Assembly: GCA_028571685.1 (NCBI GenBank)
Contig: CM053146.1
Span: 23,967,431 to 24,031,430, forward strand
Reading direction: 5' to 3'
Origin: Heterohyrax brucei
Taxonomy: Eukaryota; Chordata; Mammalia; Hyracoidea; Procaviidae
DNA: 64,000 nucleotides
The number at the start of each line of letters is the position of its first letter. The first letter of the stretch is position 1. Below the pieces are notes generated by a model. It was given only the letters and a program-made list of their open reading frames with translations, was not told where the DNA came from and did not search any database. Position numbers and translations under genes: made by a program. This document shows, piece after piece, positions 1 to 10,135 of this stretch.

Positions 1-334
1 GCTGCAAACATTTATTGACGTTCTGCTTTCCCTACCAAGCAATGAGTTCCTTGAGAAAATGACATTGTATCTTACTCACCATTCATTATGCATTTTTTCA
101 TCCATCAAGGACTGGGTGCTATGCTAAGCACTGGGCTGAGTAATGGGGACACGGAATTCAACAATCTGTACTTCTAACCCTCAAAGAACTGAGTCAAGGA
201 TGTGAAACAGGCCCATAAAGAATTTCAGTAACAGCTACCAAGTAGCTGTTTCCCTGGCATTGAGCACAGTGCTTGGCTTGTAAGAGACAGTAGATGATCA
301 TCTGCTGAATGACTGAAGTTTGAATTTCAACACA
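1..334. other. Mostly unrecognised sequence at the window edge
   Basis: No gene is visible. Short stretches around 100-160 (GTGCTATGCTAAGCACTGGG-like) and 285-325 resemble decayed L2/MIR sequence, but they are too diverged to delimit. Confidence 0.4.
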
Positions 335-457
335 TGGTAGCCTTATAGATAGGGTAGAATTGCCCCATAGAGCTTTCAAGGAGTGCCTGGGGATTTGAAC
401 TGCTGTCCTTTTAGTTAGCAGCTCTGGCACTTAACCACTTTACCACCAGGGTTTCCA
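335..457 (-). repeat. AfroSINE, truncated, followed by a short CA tract
   Basis: Read on the minus strand, this contains the AfroSINE head: the complement of CACTTAACCACTTTACCACC at 430-450 is the A-box side, and the middle holds GAATTGCCCCATAGAGC. The 3' tail part of the SINE is missing, so the copy is truncated. A (CA)n tract of about 16 bases follows at 459-474. Confidence 0.85.
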
Positions 458-859
458 TACACACACACACACATTTAATCTAAGTGCTTTATATATCTTT
501 TGTCTCCTTTGTTAAGTGCAAATACTATATTCCCCCACTTCTGCCCCTAAAAGGCTACAGCCTGCTGTTGGAGTAATTGGGAAGACTTAGGCAGGACAGA
601 AAATGAGAGGGATTTGTGTGTGTTTATGTATGTGTCTTTCTCTGACTTCATTCCAATGCCTCAAATAGAAATGACTTTTAGATTGGCCCTTGTTTTGTAT
701 TATCCATGCCTCTGCCCTTCACTAGTGCAGATAATCGAGAGTTCACTGTACTGTGATTAATTATATAGCCAGGGCAGAGAGCCAACAGTCATCAACTGCT
801 GGGAGCCTCAGGCACAAACCCTGTTTAGGCTTCACACTTTAGAGGGATGAGGTTATTTG
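458..859. other. No recognised element
   Basis: Apart from the short CA tract at its start, this stretch shows neither a convincing reading frame nor a repeat that I recognise. Confidence 0.4.
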
Positions 860-1035
860 TTTAATAGCTTCCTTTTTATCTAAAATGTGTTGGGTCCAAG
901 TCTATGCCAGGCACTCTGCTAAGCACTTTCAGCCTCATCATCTGACCCAATGATCTCAGCAGTTCTACTACTTTTATCCTGGTTTTAGACCTGAGGAAAC
1001 AGGCCTAACAAAGCAGTGAAGTGAACCTTAGGAGG
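860..1035 (-). repeat. MIR relic
   Basis: Complement-oriented MIR features are visible: TATGCCAGGCACTCTGCTAA followed by CTCATCATCTGACCC and CCTGAGGAAACAGGCC. The order matches the antisense MIR consensus. It is heavily diverged, so the ends are approximate. Confidence 0.6.
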
Positions 1036-1384
1036 TTGCATACTGCTGAGAACTGGAGACAGGCTCCTTGCAAATATTTTTTAAAATATTATTAGCTTGA
1101 ACAATAACTTTGGTTATTCATGTATAACTTTGCTTTAGCCTGATTGCTCAAATGACTTCCCTCAAATACTTTCAATGTGGAACTCAAAACACTTTGCAGG
1201 ATTCTATGTAAAACTTTTATGAGACCACGAACAATTGCAATAAGGTATATTTTAATCTTTCAGAGCCCTGCTGAAAATATAAACCTTATTAAGCTAAACC
1301 TGAGGCTTATGGCCCAGCTGGCATTGATGGTGTCAACATCTCACTTTGCAAGTGCCTTTCCTTAAGTGATCTTCCCTTGGAACG

Positions 1385-1565
1385 AAGACAATGAAGTGGT
1401 ACCAGCCATTGTTCACTGTGTACTACCTGCCCAGGTGCTGTTTGAGCATGGCTTGGTTAGCCACAGAGTCCTGAAGCGCTAAGCCTACCATTCTCTTTTA
1501 TGTAGAGGAACTAGGGGTCAGAGAAGTAAGGCATGCACAGAATCACACAGAACAAAATCAGCTTT
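1385..1565 (-). repeat. MIR relic
   Basis: CACTGTGTACTACCTGCC, then GAGGAACTAGGGGTCAGAGA and GAATCACACAG, follow the order of an antisense MIR. Ends are approximate and divergence is high. Confidence 0.5.
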
Positions 1566-3300
1566 GCTAAGCTTCCTAAATCTAATTCCCCCCAAAATTT
1601 AATGCTGCTGCTCCTTTGGGGGTTTAAATTTGCTGATTATCAAACTAGGTAATTAGCAATAGAGTGTCAGAGAACTTGGTAAGATTTCAGCCTGCATCTA
1701 TGTGAGATAACGTATTTTGAGTAAAATTTATGTCCATGCTATTGTCCCTAAGAATGATTACTTTCTGTTCTTCTCACATGAATTAGTCTTGGTTTTAGTC
1801 AAAACAAGCAAAAAAAAAAATTAACCTTTGCCTTATTCACTGAGGCCTAAATATTGTTTTTACCTCCAATTCTACGTTTTCTTTTTTTTTTTTTTTTTTT
1901 GTCTTCTTATTTGTGTTTATATTATTTCTGGTTACAGACTTAAAACTGTTGATTGTGCCTGTCTTCAAACAAAGCTTCTCCAGTGCCTTAACAGCAATTT
2001 TCCCCTAAAAGATCCTTGATTACCACTTCCAGGGCCTCACACTGCTCATAAATTTGTCTGTACTTGTACCCTCTGCTCTTCCTCTTACAGCATTCTTTCC
2101 TTTTTAATTTTTTTTAAACAACAAATGGGAAATACTGGATCAGCATATCCCACATTACACAGTCCTTTACAGTTTTGATGAGCTCACTCATAGAGCTATG
2201 TTTTACTAATTTATTTTTACATTTTAGCCAAAAAAGAATGTGCCACAGGAAACTAAACTTCAAATAGAATTCATCATTTCAAAGCACAGTTCCATAACCA
2301 ATTTGACTTCCAGTTGTTTTATTATTCCAATTAATCTCTTTAAACCTCTCTAAAGAGTTGGCATTTACATTTTTCATTTCCATAGTTAAGAACATTCTTC
2401 TAATAATAATATTTCTTGATGCCTAAACTATTTCTGGGTTTGATTCTGTGATACGTGGAAGTGCTAATCAGAAACCTGAGCCTGAGTGTTCTTACAGATA
2501 TCAGTGTCCTATTTTCTCTAAAATTAGCAATGTCACGCAAGCTTTCAGATGCTGTAATTACAACCGCAACAGAGCAGAAAAGCTTCCACAGCTACCCTGG
2601 CTCTGCCAGCTACTAAATCAGCCCACCCCATCTGGAAACTCAAGTATTCTTTCTTCCCTTCTACCTTGGGTTTTCAAAAATGCTTCCTTCTCTCTGAATC
2701 CCCTACTCTAACCCCCTCAGTGCAATCCAAGTTTTGTTTCCAGGCTCGCCATTATCATCTCCCTGAATGTCTGTACGATAGCATTTGGACCGACCTTGGC
2801 TTTCTGTCAGAGGCCCCCAGGTCACAGCAGGATTGGTCTTTAGATGCACTGGCAGGGAAAAGGCCAAACCAAGTCCTACGGGAAGCACAGGGGACAGCTG
2901 TCTGCATGGATGATATGAGCAAGGCTGAAAAGCGTCCTTGCCCCCAGACATCTGGCCTATTGATCTTGCCCAGGACTCCCACATTGCTGGCTCCTTGGAT
3001 CAAAGGCAGTTGAGTCAGGCTATTGTCCCTCTGCTTCCCCAGAGCCTCAAGCAGTGGGTGCTTAGATAAATGTATTGCTTCCACTCTGACAGAAAATTCT
3101 CTTCCCATTCAGCCTTCCCCTCTCAGGCAAGGAGCCATGCTGGACAGTCAAGAAGAAATCTTTCCCTTCTGTTCCCCAGTCCCTACCTATGCTGTTACTC
3201 CACCTTTGATAAGCATAGCGTGACTTATAAGCCAAGCGCCTTGACCATGATTTTCCCTTCCCCTTCCTGCAAGAATTTAAGCCTCACTCAAATATAAGTC
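1566..3300. other. Unique sequence with a poly-T tract, no supported gene
   Basis: A homopolymer T tract lies at about 1882-1900. Overlapping open frames on both strands at 2666-3108 (115-118 codons) have no recognisable domain, no low-complexity pattern typical of coding exons and no splice or polyA context. I treat them as chance open frames. Confidence 0.5.
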
Positions 3301-3309
3301 AGATGAGAT

Positions 3310-3405
3310 TAGAAACCATGTCTTCTTCTGCTCTGCACTCTGACACATGGCATACAGCCTGAAATATTGTATGCACATATTATTTATTGACTAAATAAAT
3401 GAACT
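3310..3405 (+). repeat. L2 3'-end relic
   Basis: ACCATGTCTTCTTCTGCTC, then a region resembling the L2 terminal segment, then TTATTGACTAAATAAATGAA. This order is typical of the degenerate L2 3' end. Confidence 0.4.
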
Positions 3406-3544
3406 TTGTAAATGAGGACAATACTTACCTCAAGAGATTGTGAAGTTTCATTGCAATGATTGAATGACATAACCTGTTAATATGTTTGTTTCCATCTCCC
3501 AAAATTAGTAGTTAAGCATTAGCATCCACTAAAAAGAAAAGGCC

Positions 3545-3722
3545 TGGGCTACCAAAATCCAACCAATGAAAACCCTGTAAATCGCATCAGTTGAAACCAC
3601 AGTCCGTCCTGGGGATGCACAGAACTGGGCGGCATTTTGTTCCATTACACATAGGATCATCTCGAGTCGGGGAGTGGGGTAGTGTACAGGGCAACTCACT
3701 GGCAACTAACAACAACAAAGAA
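3545..3722 (+). repeat. RTE-type LINE 3' tail (or SINE carrying that tail)
   Basis: The block contains GAAAACCCTGTAAATCGCA, GGCGGCATTTTGTTCCATTA and the terminal CTGGCAACTAACAACAACAA. The same tail is seen at 57858-58043 and, inverted, at 59385-59580. The CAA-rich end is characteristic of the afrotherian RTE family. Confidence 0.75.
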
Positions 3723-3794
3723 GACACATTTATCAGAGAGGTAAAGTAAATGAAAGAGATAAAAGAGATAAAAAGATGTCCGAATGCTCAAGAA

Positions 3795-4333
3795 TCTGAA
3801 AGGTCCCTGAGCTAGTTTTACAACGTATGGAAATTCTTTGATATACCTTCCTTCAAAGGTAAATCCTAATTCCCTTCCCCTTAAGCAATCTGAGTTTAGT
3901 GACTGACTTCAAACAAATAAAATAAAGTGGAAATGACAGTGTGCAACTTTGGAATCTGGGTCATAAAAGGCACTGCAGCTTCCTGGTTGTTCTCTTGGAT
4001 CGCTCACTCTGGGGGCAGCCAGCTGCTAGGGCACTGGGGGACACTCTCAGGAACTGGGGCCTCCAGCCAGAAACCACAGACAAGTTGATTCCTTGTGCTA
4101 ACAGCCACGTGAGTGAGCCTCAATGTGAATCCTCCTGCACCAGGAAAACCTTTCTATGATGGTCATTCTGCGGACTTCTGGTCTACAAGGTCATACAAGA
4201 CCGCGCCTTAGAGTCACTCAGCTAGACCACTGTTGCATTTCTGACCCAAAGACTCTGTGAGACAGTAAATCGTAGCTGTTTTAAGTCACTGTGTTTTGAA
4301 AGTAATTTGTAATGCAGAAATAGAAAACTAATG
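3795..4333 (+). repeat. MLT1-like (ERVL-MaLR) solo LTR
   Basis: An LTR-type segment ends with CTGTGAGACAGTAAATC, GTTTTAAGTCACTGTG and AGAAATAGAAAACTAATGCAG. This is the order I associate with MLT1/MaLR LTR 3' ends, including a polyA-signal-like AGTAAAT. No internal retroviral sequence is adjacent, so it is a solitary LTR. The 5' limit is uncertain. Confidence 0.65.
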
Positions 4334-4581
4334 CAGCTCATTAAGCTTCTTGTCAGGAGACTCGTCTAGTGCTTTCGGGCTTACAACTCCTTTAGTTCTT
4401 CTGGCAGGTTCAGCCTTCAGATCTGCTAATGTGAGGACCTGGCCAGGAAATGCTGTGTTCTCTGTCTTCTGCAGTCCTTCCAGTGTTTTCTTGATTCTAT
4501 TAGCTGCTTTGCCTTTCATTGCTGTGGTGGCAGTAAGCTCTAGGCAGAGATCGAGGTGCCAGAGGCAAAATAGGTGAATAG
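4328..4581 (-). other. Unidentified 63-codon open frame, possible processed-pseudogene fragment
   Basis: A minus-strand open frame runs from ATG at 4519 to a TAG at 4328-4330. The predicted peptide is Lys/Glu/Leu-rich (begins MKGKAANRIKKTLEGLQKTE and ends DKKLNELH). It looks more protein-like than other open frames here: low Cys/Trp and a helical composition. It abuts an LTR end at 4333 exactly where its stop codon lies, so the downstream part could have been lost. I do not recognise the family. It may equally be a chance frame. Confidence 0.2.
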
Positions 4582-5170
4582 CAATGAAAGAAAAGAAAAA
4601 AAAAATATGTCAGGCCACAAATTCCAAAAGAACTTGAGAGGAAATATAGCAGTAAGACACTTCAACAGACTCAAAGACAGATAAAAGAGTGATAACTGGT
4701 TTAGTAGAGTGAATAAGCTCAACCTGGTTATCCACACAGAATGATACAATTAAGGTTGGGCCCAATATGTCGAGAACATCCCTGGAAAGAGTCAGTGTTG
4801 GCTTATTAAAAAAAAAAACGCAAAAAGAAGAGGTGAAGTAAAGACTGAAAAGAGTGTAACTGCTTGAATAACTGCATGTGGAATAGGTGGAACTCTTGTG
4901 CTTTGAATACTGTGAACAACCAGGAAACTAGATTTCATCCTCCCTGTTAAGTCCATTGGCAGGAGATAAGGACCTTGTTTCTGGGGAAGTCAAATCTGAG
5001 AATCTTCAAGTCTTAGGGGTCCAAGCACAATTTGATGTGGGGAACCCTGAGATGCAGGGCTAAAAATAAGAGACCTGAGTGAGAATGTACACTCAGTACC
5101 TTACCCTGCCCTGTTTACAGAATGCAAGTAGCTTGGCTTATAAACTGTAAGACAGGAAATTGGTAAACTA
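4582..5170. other. No recognised element
   Basis: AT-rich sequence with short A tracts at about 4597-4605 and 4808-4819. No convincing reading frame or repeat family is visible. Confidence 0.4.
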
Positions 5171-5177
5171 TTCCTGA

Positions 5178-5345
5178 GACAGGTCCCTGGTTGCCCAGTG
5201 GTTAACCGCTCAGGCTGTTAACCAAAAGGTGAACAGTTCAAATCTACCAGCTGCTTCTTGGAAGCCCTATGGGGCAGCTCTACTCTGTCTTACGTGGTAA
5301 TGATGAGTTGGAATCAGCTTGATGGCAATGAGTTTGGTCTTTTTG
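5178..5345 (+). repeat. AfroSINE, near full length
   Basis: Starts with the head GTCCCTGGTTGCCCAGTGG and A-box-like GTGGTTAACCGCTC. The B-box-like GTTCAAATCTACC follows at about 5237-5250, then GGAAGCCCTATGGGGCAGC, and the tail GTTGGAATCAGCTTGATGG before a T-rich end. The tRNA-derived internal promoter is diverged, so the copy is probably not transcribed by Pol III. Confidence 0.92.
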
Positions 5346-6726
5346 GTGGCAATTCTTGAGATAAACTGAATGTTCCTGGGGAAAAGACATACAAAGAGAC
5401 TGAATTAGGAACACCACCCCCTCTCAGTGCAAATGCTGTTTAATTCCCCTGCAGAGAAGACCACAAGTCACAAGTCACACTTAGGCTCACAGTTTCTGCA
5501 TTGCTTTAGTGCCCAGCTCCTAAATCAGCAGTTAAGGATCATCAGTGATTTGATGAAAATCATCAACAGAAAAGCCAGAGACCATAACAAACATAAGAAA
5601 GGGAGCCCGGAAGAAATAGAGAGAATAAAGAAAACAAGAAAACCTGAGAAGCTATAATCCATGACTTAGAGGGATAAGAGAAGACATGAAGCAGGACACG
5701 GAGACTATTAACAGAAACAGCAGCCAAGAGCTGCGGAGTAGTCAGGGAATCAGAAGACACACCTGGTAATGGAAACTAGCCAGCTCAAGTGAACAATGAC
5801 AGAATTTAATAGGCAGGGTTTACACAGTGAGGCAGAACCACTGAGAATTATGGAATAAGACATTTTTTAGAGGAATTTAGACTTTATACAACTGAAAAAG
5901 GAGCTAGGGAAGTAAAGTCTTAAAAGGAGAGTTAGAGGGGCTAGGAAAAGTCCTGACTAACCTTTTCAGAAACTCTAGAGTGGGTGGACAAGTTGGAGCT
6001 TTCAGGGATTTCTGGAAGCTGGGCCCATTTAGCTGCTAGTGTGGGCTGAAGGGTGGATGGTACAAAAGTCCATGGAAGGCTGTTGTCTCTTCACGGCCCC
6101 TACTTTTCTGCATTCGTAGCCAGACACTAGTGGTGGGCCTACAATCACCGCTGACCAGCAGGGCCAGCTGTAGGGGACAAGTCAGTCACAGAGCAGGAAA
6201 GAATATTTGGAGAAGTGCCAGAGAAGACCAACTGGAACCTGCTGGCCTCTCTTATCCGTCTCCTCACCACTTCTAACCATGACGGCTTCCAGAATCTAAT
6301 GGCTGTTGTTTCATGTCTGCCTCCCTCATTTTACATGCTTTACTCTTTGGTTTAGTTACAAATCAAACCCATACTGGGAGAGTGATTTGTAGATTGGAAT
6401 ATAGTTCCCATGTAGCCAGGTTGACATTGTACAAAATTAGACCGTATAACCACACATGGAAGCAGGTTCTGATAAAAGGTAGCTCCAGATTAATTAAACT
6501 GATGCAATTGAAAACACCACAAAAATCACGGAATTGTGCAGAAAAGTTGAGAAAGTTTAAGAATTGTCTTAATAATTCCAATATTCAAATATAGAAATTC
6601 TTGAAAAGGAAAACAAGTAAGATAGAAGTATTTTAAAAAGTGGAAAAAAAAAGCCCCCAAAACTAGTCTCCAAATTGAAAGGACTTATCAAATGTCTAGT
6701 GAAAATAAAAAGAAGAGAAAGAAAAA
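5346..6726. other. Unique sequence, no supported gene
   Basis: Open frames of up to 93 codons occur on both strands, with no recognisable domain and with poly-Lys or poly-Phe composition that reflects A- or T-rich DNA. No known repeat is recognised. Confidence 0.4.
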
Positions 6727-6727
6727 T

Positions 6728-6876
6728 AAACCCACTGCCGTTGAGTCGACTCTGACTCACAGTGATCCTGTAGGACAGACTAGAGCTGCCCATAGAGTTT
6801 CCAAGGAGCACCTGGCAGATTTGAACTTCCAAACTTTTGGTTAGCAGTTGTAGCACTTAACCGCTATATCACCTAA
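6728..6876 (-). repeat. AfroSINE, near full length
   Basis: In antisense order: AACCCACTGCCGTTGAGTCG (tail), GTAGGACAGACTAGAGCTG, GTTTCCAAGGAGCACCTGG, then GCACTTAACCGCTATATCACC (head). All blocks of the family are present. Confidence 0.92.
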
Positions 6877-6984
6877 AGAGAACCAAATGAAAAGAGAACC
6901 AAAACTCATAGCTGCAAAGTTTCAAAACACCATAGGTAAAGACAAGACACTAAAAGTTTCCAGGGAGAAAAATATGCAAACACA

Positions 6985-7612
6985 GGGTCGGATTGTATTG
7001 TGCCCCACACTAAAATGTATGTTGAATTCCTAACCCTTTTACCTGTAAATATAATCCTTTTTGAAAATAGGGGTTGTATTTTGTTATGTTAATGGTATCA
7101 TATCAGAATAGGATGGATCCTAAACCCCATCACTTCTCATTTATAAAAAGAGCATAACAGACACAGACAGACAGAAGGGAAGGTACCATGCAAAGACAGA
7201 CACATAAAAACTAAGCTCATTACCATCAAGTCGATTCCAACTCCTAGCTACTATATCACACAGCAGAACTGCCCCATAGGGTTTCCAAGGCTGTAATTAT
7301 TATAGGATAAGACTACACATCTTTCTCCCACAGAGCAGATAATTACTTCAAACCTCCAAACTTTCAGTTAGCTGCAGAGCACTTAACCACTGTGCAACCA
7401 GGATTCTTTATGCATTTACCAAACCAGAAAGCCCAAGGATTGCTATGAGCTACTAGAAGCTGAAATAGACAAAGAAGGACCTAGACTAATATCTGTTTGG
7501 GGACTGTTTTTCCCCTGGACTGTGAGAAAATTAATTTCTGCTCTTAAAGCCATCCACTTGTGCTTATTTCTGTTATGGCAGCACTGGGTAACTAAAGCAG
7601 ACTGAAAATCAA
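6985..7612 (+). repeat. MLT1/MaLR-like LTR, interrupted by a SINE
   Basis: 5' part: GATTGTATTGTGCCCCACAC, ATGTATGTTGAATTCCTAAC, and GAAAATAGGGGTTGTATTTT. 3' part after the inserted SINE: GGACTGTGAGAAAATTAATT, AAAGCCATCCACTTGTG, and TATGGCAGCACTGGGTAAC. This is the block order of a MaLR-type LTR. A SINE occupies 7208-7415 inside it. Confidence 0.6.
7208..7415 (-). repeat. AfroSINE long variant nested in the LTR
   Basis: Antisense blocks: CATTACCATCAAGTCGATTC, ACTGCCCCATAGGGTTTCC, the extra internal segment with ACACATCTTTCTCCCACAGA found only in the longer variant, and GCACTTAACCACTGTGCAAC. It splits the surrounding LTR into two collinear parts, so it is the younger insertion. Confidence 0.85.
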
Positions 7613-8157
7613 AAAGGTGCTAGAATTCTCAGTAAGAGCGTAGAAAAGTTAAGGCAGTGGAACAGTCTTCAGTATTCTGAGAAAAACTATTTTGTTTTTT
7701 CACTGCAAAGTCCTATGACAAGTCAAAATCAATCACATGTATGTATAGAGTAAAGTCATTTCCAGGTATGTAAAAAAATCTACCTTCCATGCACTCTTTA
7801 TGGGAAAGTTACCAGAAGATTATTCCAGAAAAAATAAAATAGGGAATAAATCAGGGGACCTGACAACTGAAAGTCACCTAGGAAAAGCTAGGATGCCAGT
7901 TATATAATAGGCCGTGGAGAGATTAATCCAGATAAAAGCAGGAGAATGGGTAGGTCTTCCATGAAAAACTAACTGGATACATTACCACATGTAGAAAATA
8001 CTGATGGGTGTTTGAGAAAGCTGGTGAAACATTTTGGAAAAAAAGGACCCCCAAATTACACAGAAAACAAAGGAGATGAAATCGGAAGACAGTTTTTTTT
8101 TAATTTGAGAAAGATTTTCCTGTTTTTTTTTTTAAAGAAATGTTATCCTAGTAAACT
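7613..8157. other. No recognised element
   Basis: AT-rich, with T tracts near 8093 and 8122. No gene-like frame. Confidence 0.4.
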
Positions 8158-8352
8158 AAGTCCCTATGTGATGCAAATGGTTAAAAGCTCACCTACTAAT
8201 CAAAAGTTTGGTGGTTCAAATATATCTAGAGGCATGTTGAAAGAAAAGTCTTGGAATCTACTTCTGAAAGTTTATAGTTATTGAAAACTTTGGGGATTTC
8301 TACTCTGAAACACAGGGGGTTGCCATGAGTCAGAAGTGACTGCTGTCTTTTT
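8158..8352 (+). repeat. AfroSINE, long (about 200-bp) subtype
   Basis: The head CCCTATGTGATGCAAATGG leads to GGTTCAAATATATCTAGAGG in the B-box position, then TCTTGGAATCTACTTCTGAA, GAAACACAGGGGGTTGCC and ATGAGTCAGAAGTGACTG. This subtype has the AAATGGTTAA head and the ATCTACTTCTGAAA middle. Confidence 0.8.
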
Positions 8353-8774
8353 ATCTTAGTGAATGACTTAGGCCATTAGTTGTTGTGTATTAATTTAACC
8401 AACAATGATGACATAGTAACATTGAGGATATAAAGAAAAGGGTTCGGTTCCTGGAATAGAACGTTAGAGATTGATAGAGAATGTTAAGTCAAGAAATAGA
8501 GCAAATATCAAAACAACTAAATGACTTCCTCAGAGTGGGGAAGAGCATTGCAGCAAAGCAAATATAGTTTTATTATTACCTTTTAATACCATTATAGTTT
8601 TTTTAAATGTATACATATGCTAATTTAATGAAAATATTTTAATTAAAATTTTACATGAAAATAAGAAGAACTGGCTTCATAAGGCTATCATTCTGGAAGT
8701 CAACAATTTCTGGAGCTCAGTAAGGACATATATCATCCAGTTTGCCCCAGACCTTTTCATTCCCACATGTCTGC
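8353..8774. other. No recognised element
   Basis: AT-rich sequence without a recognisable repeat or gene. Confidence 0.4.
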
Positions 8775-8838
8775 TGTTATGGATTAAATTATATTCACCT
8801 AAAACATATGTTGTAAATCCTAACCTCGGAAATCCCGG

Positions 8839-8942
8839 TAGGATAAGTGCTATAGCTGATAACCAGAAGATTGACAGTTCGAATCCACCAGGGCTCCTTG
8901 GAAATTCTATGTAGCAGTTTTACTCCATCCTGTAGGGTTGCT
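8839..8942 (+). repeat. AfroSINE fragment
   Basis: Plus-strand blocks ACAGTTCGAATCCACCAGGG (B box) and TGTAGGGTTGCT. The tail is cut off at 8942, where a second plus-strand SINE head begins (GGAAACCCTAATGGCACAGT). Confidence 0.75.
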
Positions 8943-9250
8943 GGAAACCCTAATGGCACAGTGGTTAACTGTTACGGCTGTAACCGAAAGGTCAACTCCA
9001 AAACTCAATGCCAGTGAGTCAATCCCAACTCATAGCAACCCTTTAGGTCAGAGTAGAACTGCCCCATAGAGTTTCCAAGGAATGCCTGGCAGATCTGAGC
9101 TACCAACCTTTGGGTTAGCAAACATAGCACTTAACCACTACGCCACCAGGGTTTCTGAAAGGTCAGAAGTTCCTTGGAAACTCTATAGGGCAATTCTACT
9201 ATGCCCTGTACACTCACTATGAGTGGACATCTACTAGACGGCAAAGGGTG
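8943..9250 (+). repeat. AfroSINE split by another AfroSINE
   Basis: Head at 8943-8994 (AATGGCACAGTGGTTAACTG) and continuation at 9157-9250 (GAAGTTCCTTGGAAACTC, ACTATGAGTGGACATC). The 9-bp sequence GAAAGGTCA is present at both break points (8986-8994 and 9157-9165), a target-site duplication from the inner insertion. Confidence 0.85.
8995..9156 (-). repeat. AfroSINE nested inside an AfroSINE
   Basis: A full minus-strand copy: CTCAATGCCAGTGAGTCAAT, GGTCAGAGTAGAACTGCCCC, AGTTTCCAAGGAATGCCTGG and CACTTAACCACTACGCCACC. It is flanked by exact 9-bp direct repeats (GAAAGGTCA), proving insertion into the surrounding plus-strand SINE. Confidence 0.93.
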
Positions 9251-9934
9251 TATTTTTCAGTATGCCTTTGGTATGACTATGGTTATGATCCCAACTGGGA
9301 ATGAATTGTCTTTGTTATGTTTATAAGGAAGGACTAGTGTAGGGTACGCGGGAGCCAATCTCTTTTGGATTATAAAAGAGATGAGGACAAGCAAGCAAGC
9401 AAAGATAGGAAAAGAGACATGCCAAGCCACATGAAGATCACCCAGGAGGTGAAGAGACAAGGACTTTCCTGCACAGCTGACAGAGACAGAAAGCTTTGCC
9501 CTAGAGCTGTTGCCCTGAATTTAGACATCTAGCCTCCTAAAGAGTGAGAAAATAAATTTCGGTTTGTTAAAGCCAACAGATAAGTCTGTTATGGCACACT
9601 AAAACTAAGACGTCTGCCTATTTCCTATTCAGGCCCTCTAGTGATGATATCTGAGGATTGTTGCCCTGGAGTGTGTGGACAGATCTGTAAAGTAACTTAA
9701 GAAGATGGAAAGAAAAGATCTGCAGGAACAGGCAGCCTTAACAAGCAAGGCGATGCCGGACAGAAAACAAGAAAATCTGGGAACTGTCGGGAAAGGAAAG
9801 TAGTACTGATCGAGCCTAGATAGGACAGGAAAAGTGTAAAGGAGAACACTGGGGTGAAATGCATCTCAAGAGGAAAGGGAACCCACACCAGAGGAACAGA
9901 ACCCATGGTAAAGACCAAGGAGTGCGTGTCATAG

Positions 9935-10135
9935 AGTCTCTGGGGGTTGCAAATGGTTGGCATACTTGGCTGTTAACTAAAAGCCTGGATGTTCCAGGCT
10001 ACCCAGAGGTGCTGTAGAAGAAACTTTGGTGATGTATTTCCAAAAAGTCAGTCACTGAAAACCCTATGAAGCACAGTCCTTCTCTGACACACACGAGCTA
10101 TCCATGAGTCAGTCAACTTGATGGCAACTGGGTGA
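9935..10135 (+). repeat. AfroSINE, long subtype
   Basis: GTCTCTGGGGGTTGCAAATG head, CTACCCAGAGGTGC in the B-box region, GTCACTGAAAACCCTATGAA, and ATGAGTCAGTCAACTTGATG tail. Confidence 0.8.

Larger units (their letters stand above)
8775..9612 (+). repeat. MLT1/MaLR-like LTR split by SINE nest
   Basis: Left piece 8775-8838: GTTATGGATTAAATTATATT and GTTGTAAATCCTAACCTC, the usual MaLR start. Right piece 9251-9612 ends with GTGAGAAAATAAATTTCGG, GTTAAAGCCAACAGATAAG and GTTATGGCACACTAAAAC. The two pieces are separated by about 410 bp of SINE sequence (8839-9250). The LTR is the oldest layer here. Confidence 0.65.

Noticed and set aside
194-430. 78-codon minus-strand frame
   Set aside because: Its peptide is a translation of AfroSINE sequence. 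The same residues recur in other SINE-derived frames (for example around 31024).
2666-3108. Overlapping 115-118-codon open frames on both strands
   Set aside because: No recognised domain, and frames open on both strands of the same segment are typical of chance. No splice, promoter or polyA support.
5178-5345. tRNA gene at A/B-box-like sequence
   Set aside because: The A and B boxes belong to the tRNA-derived head of an AfroSINE. There is no cloverleaf with an anticodon stem, and dozens of similar copies occur in the window.
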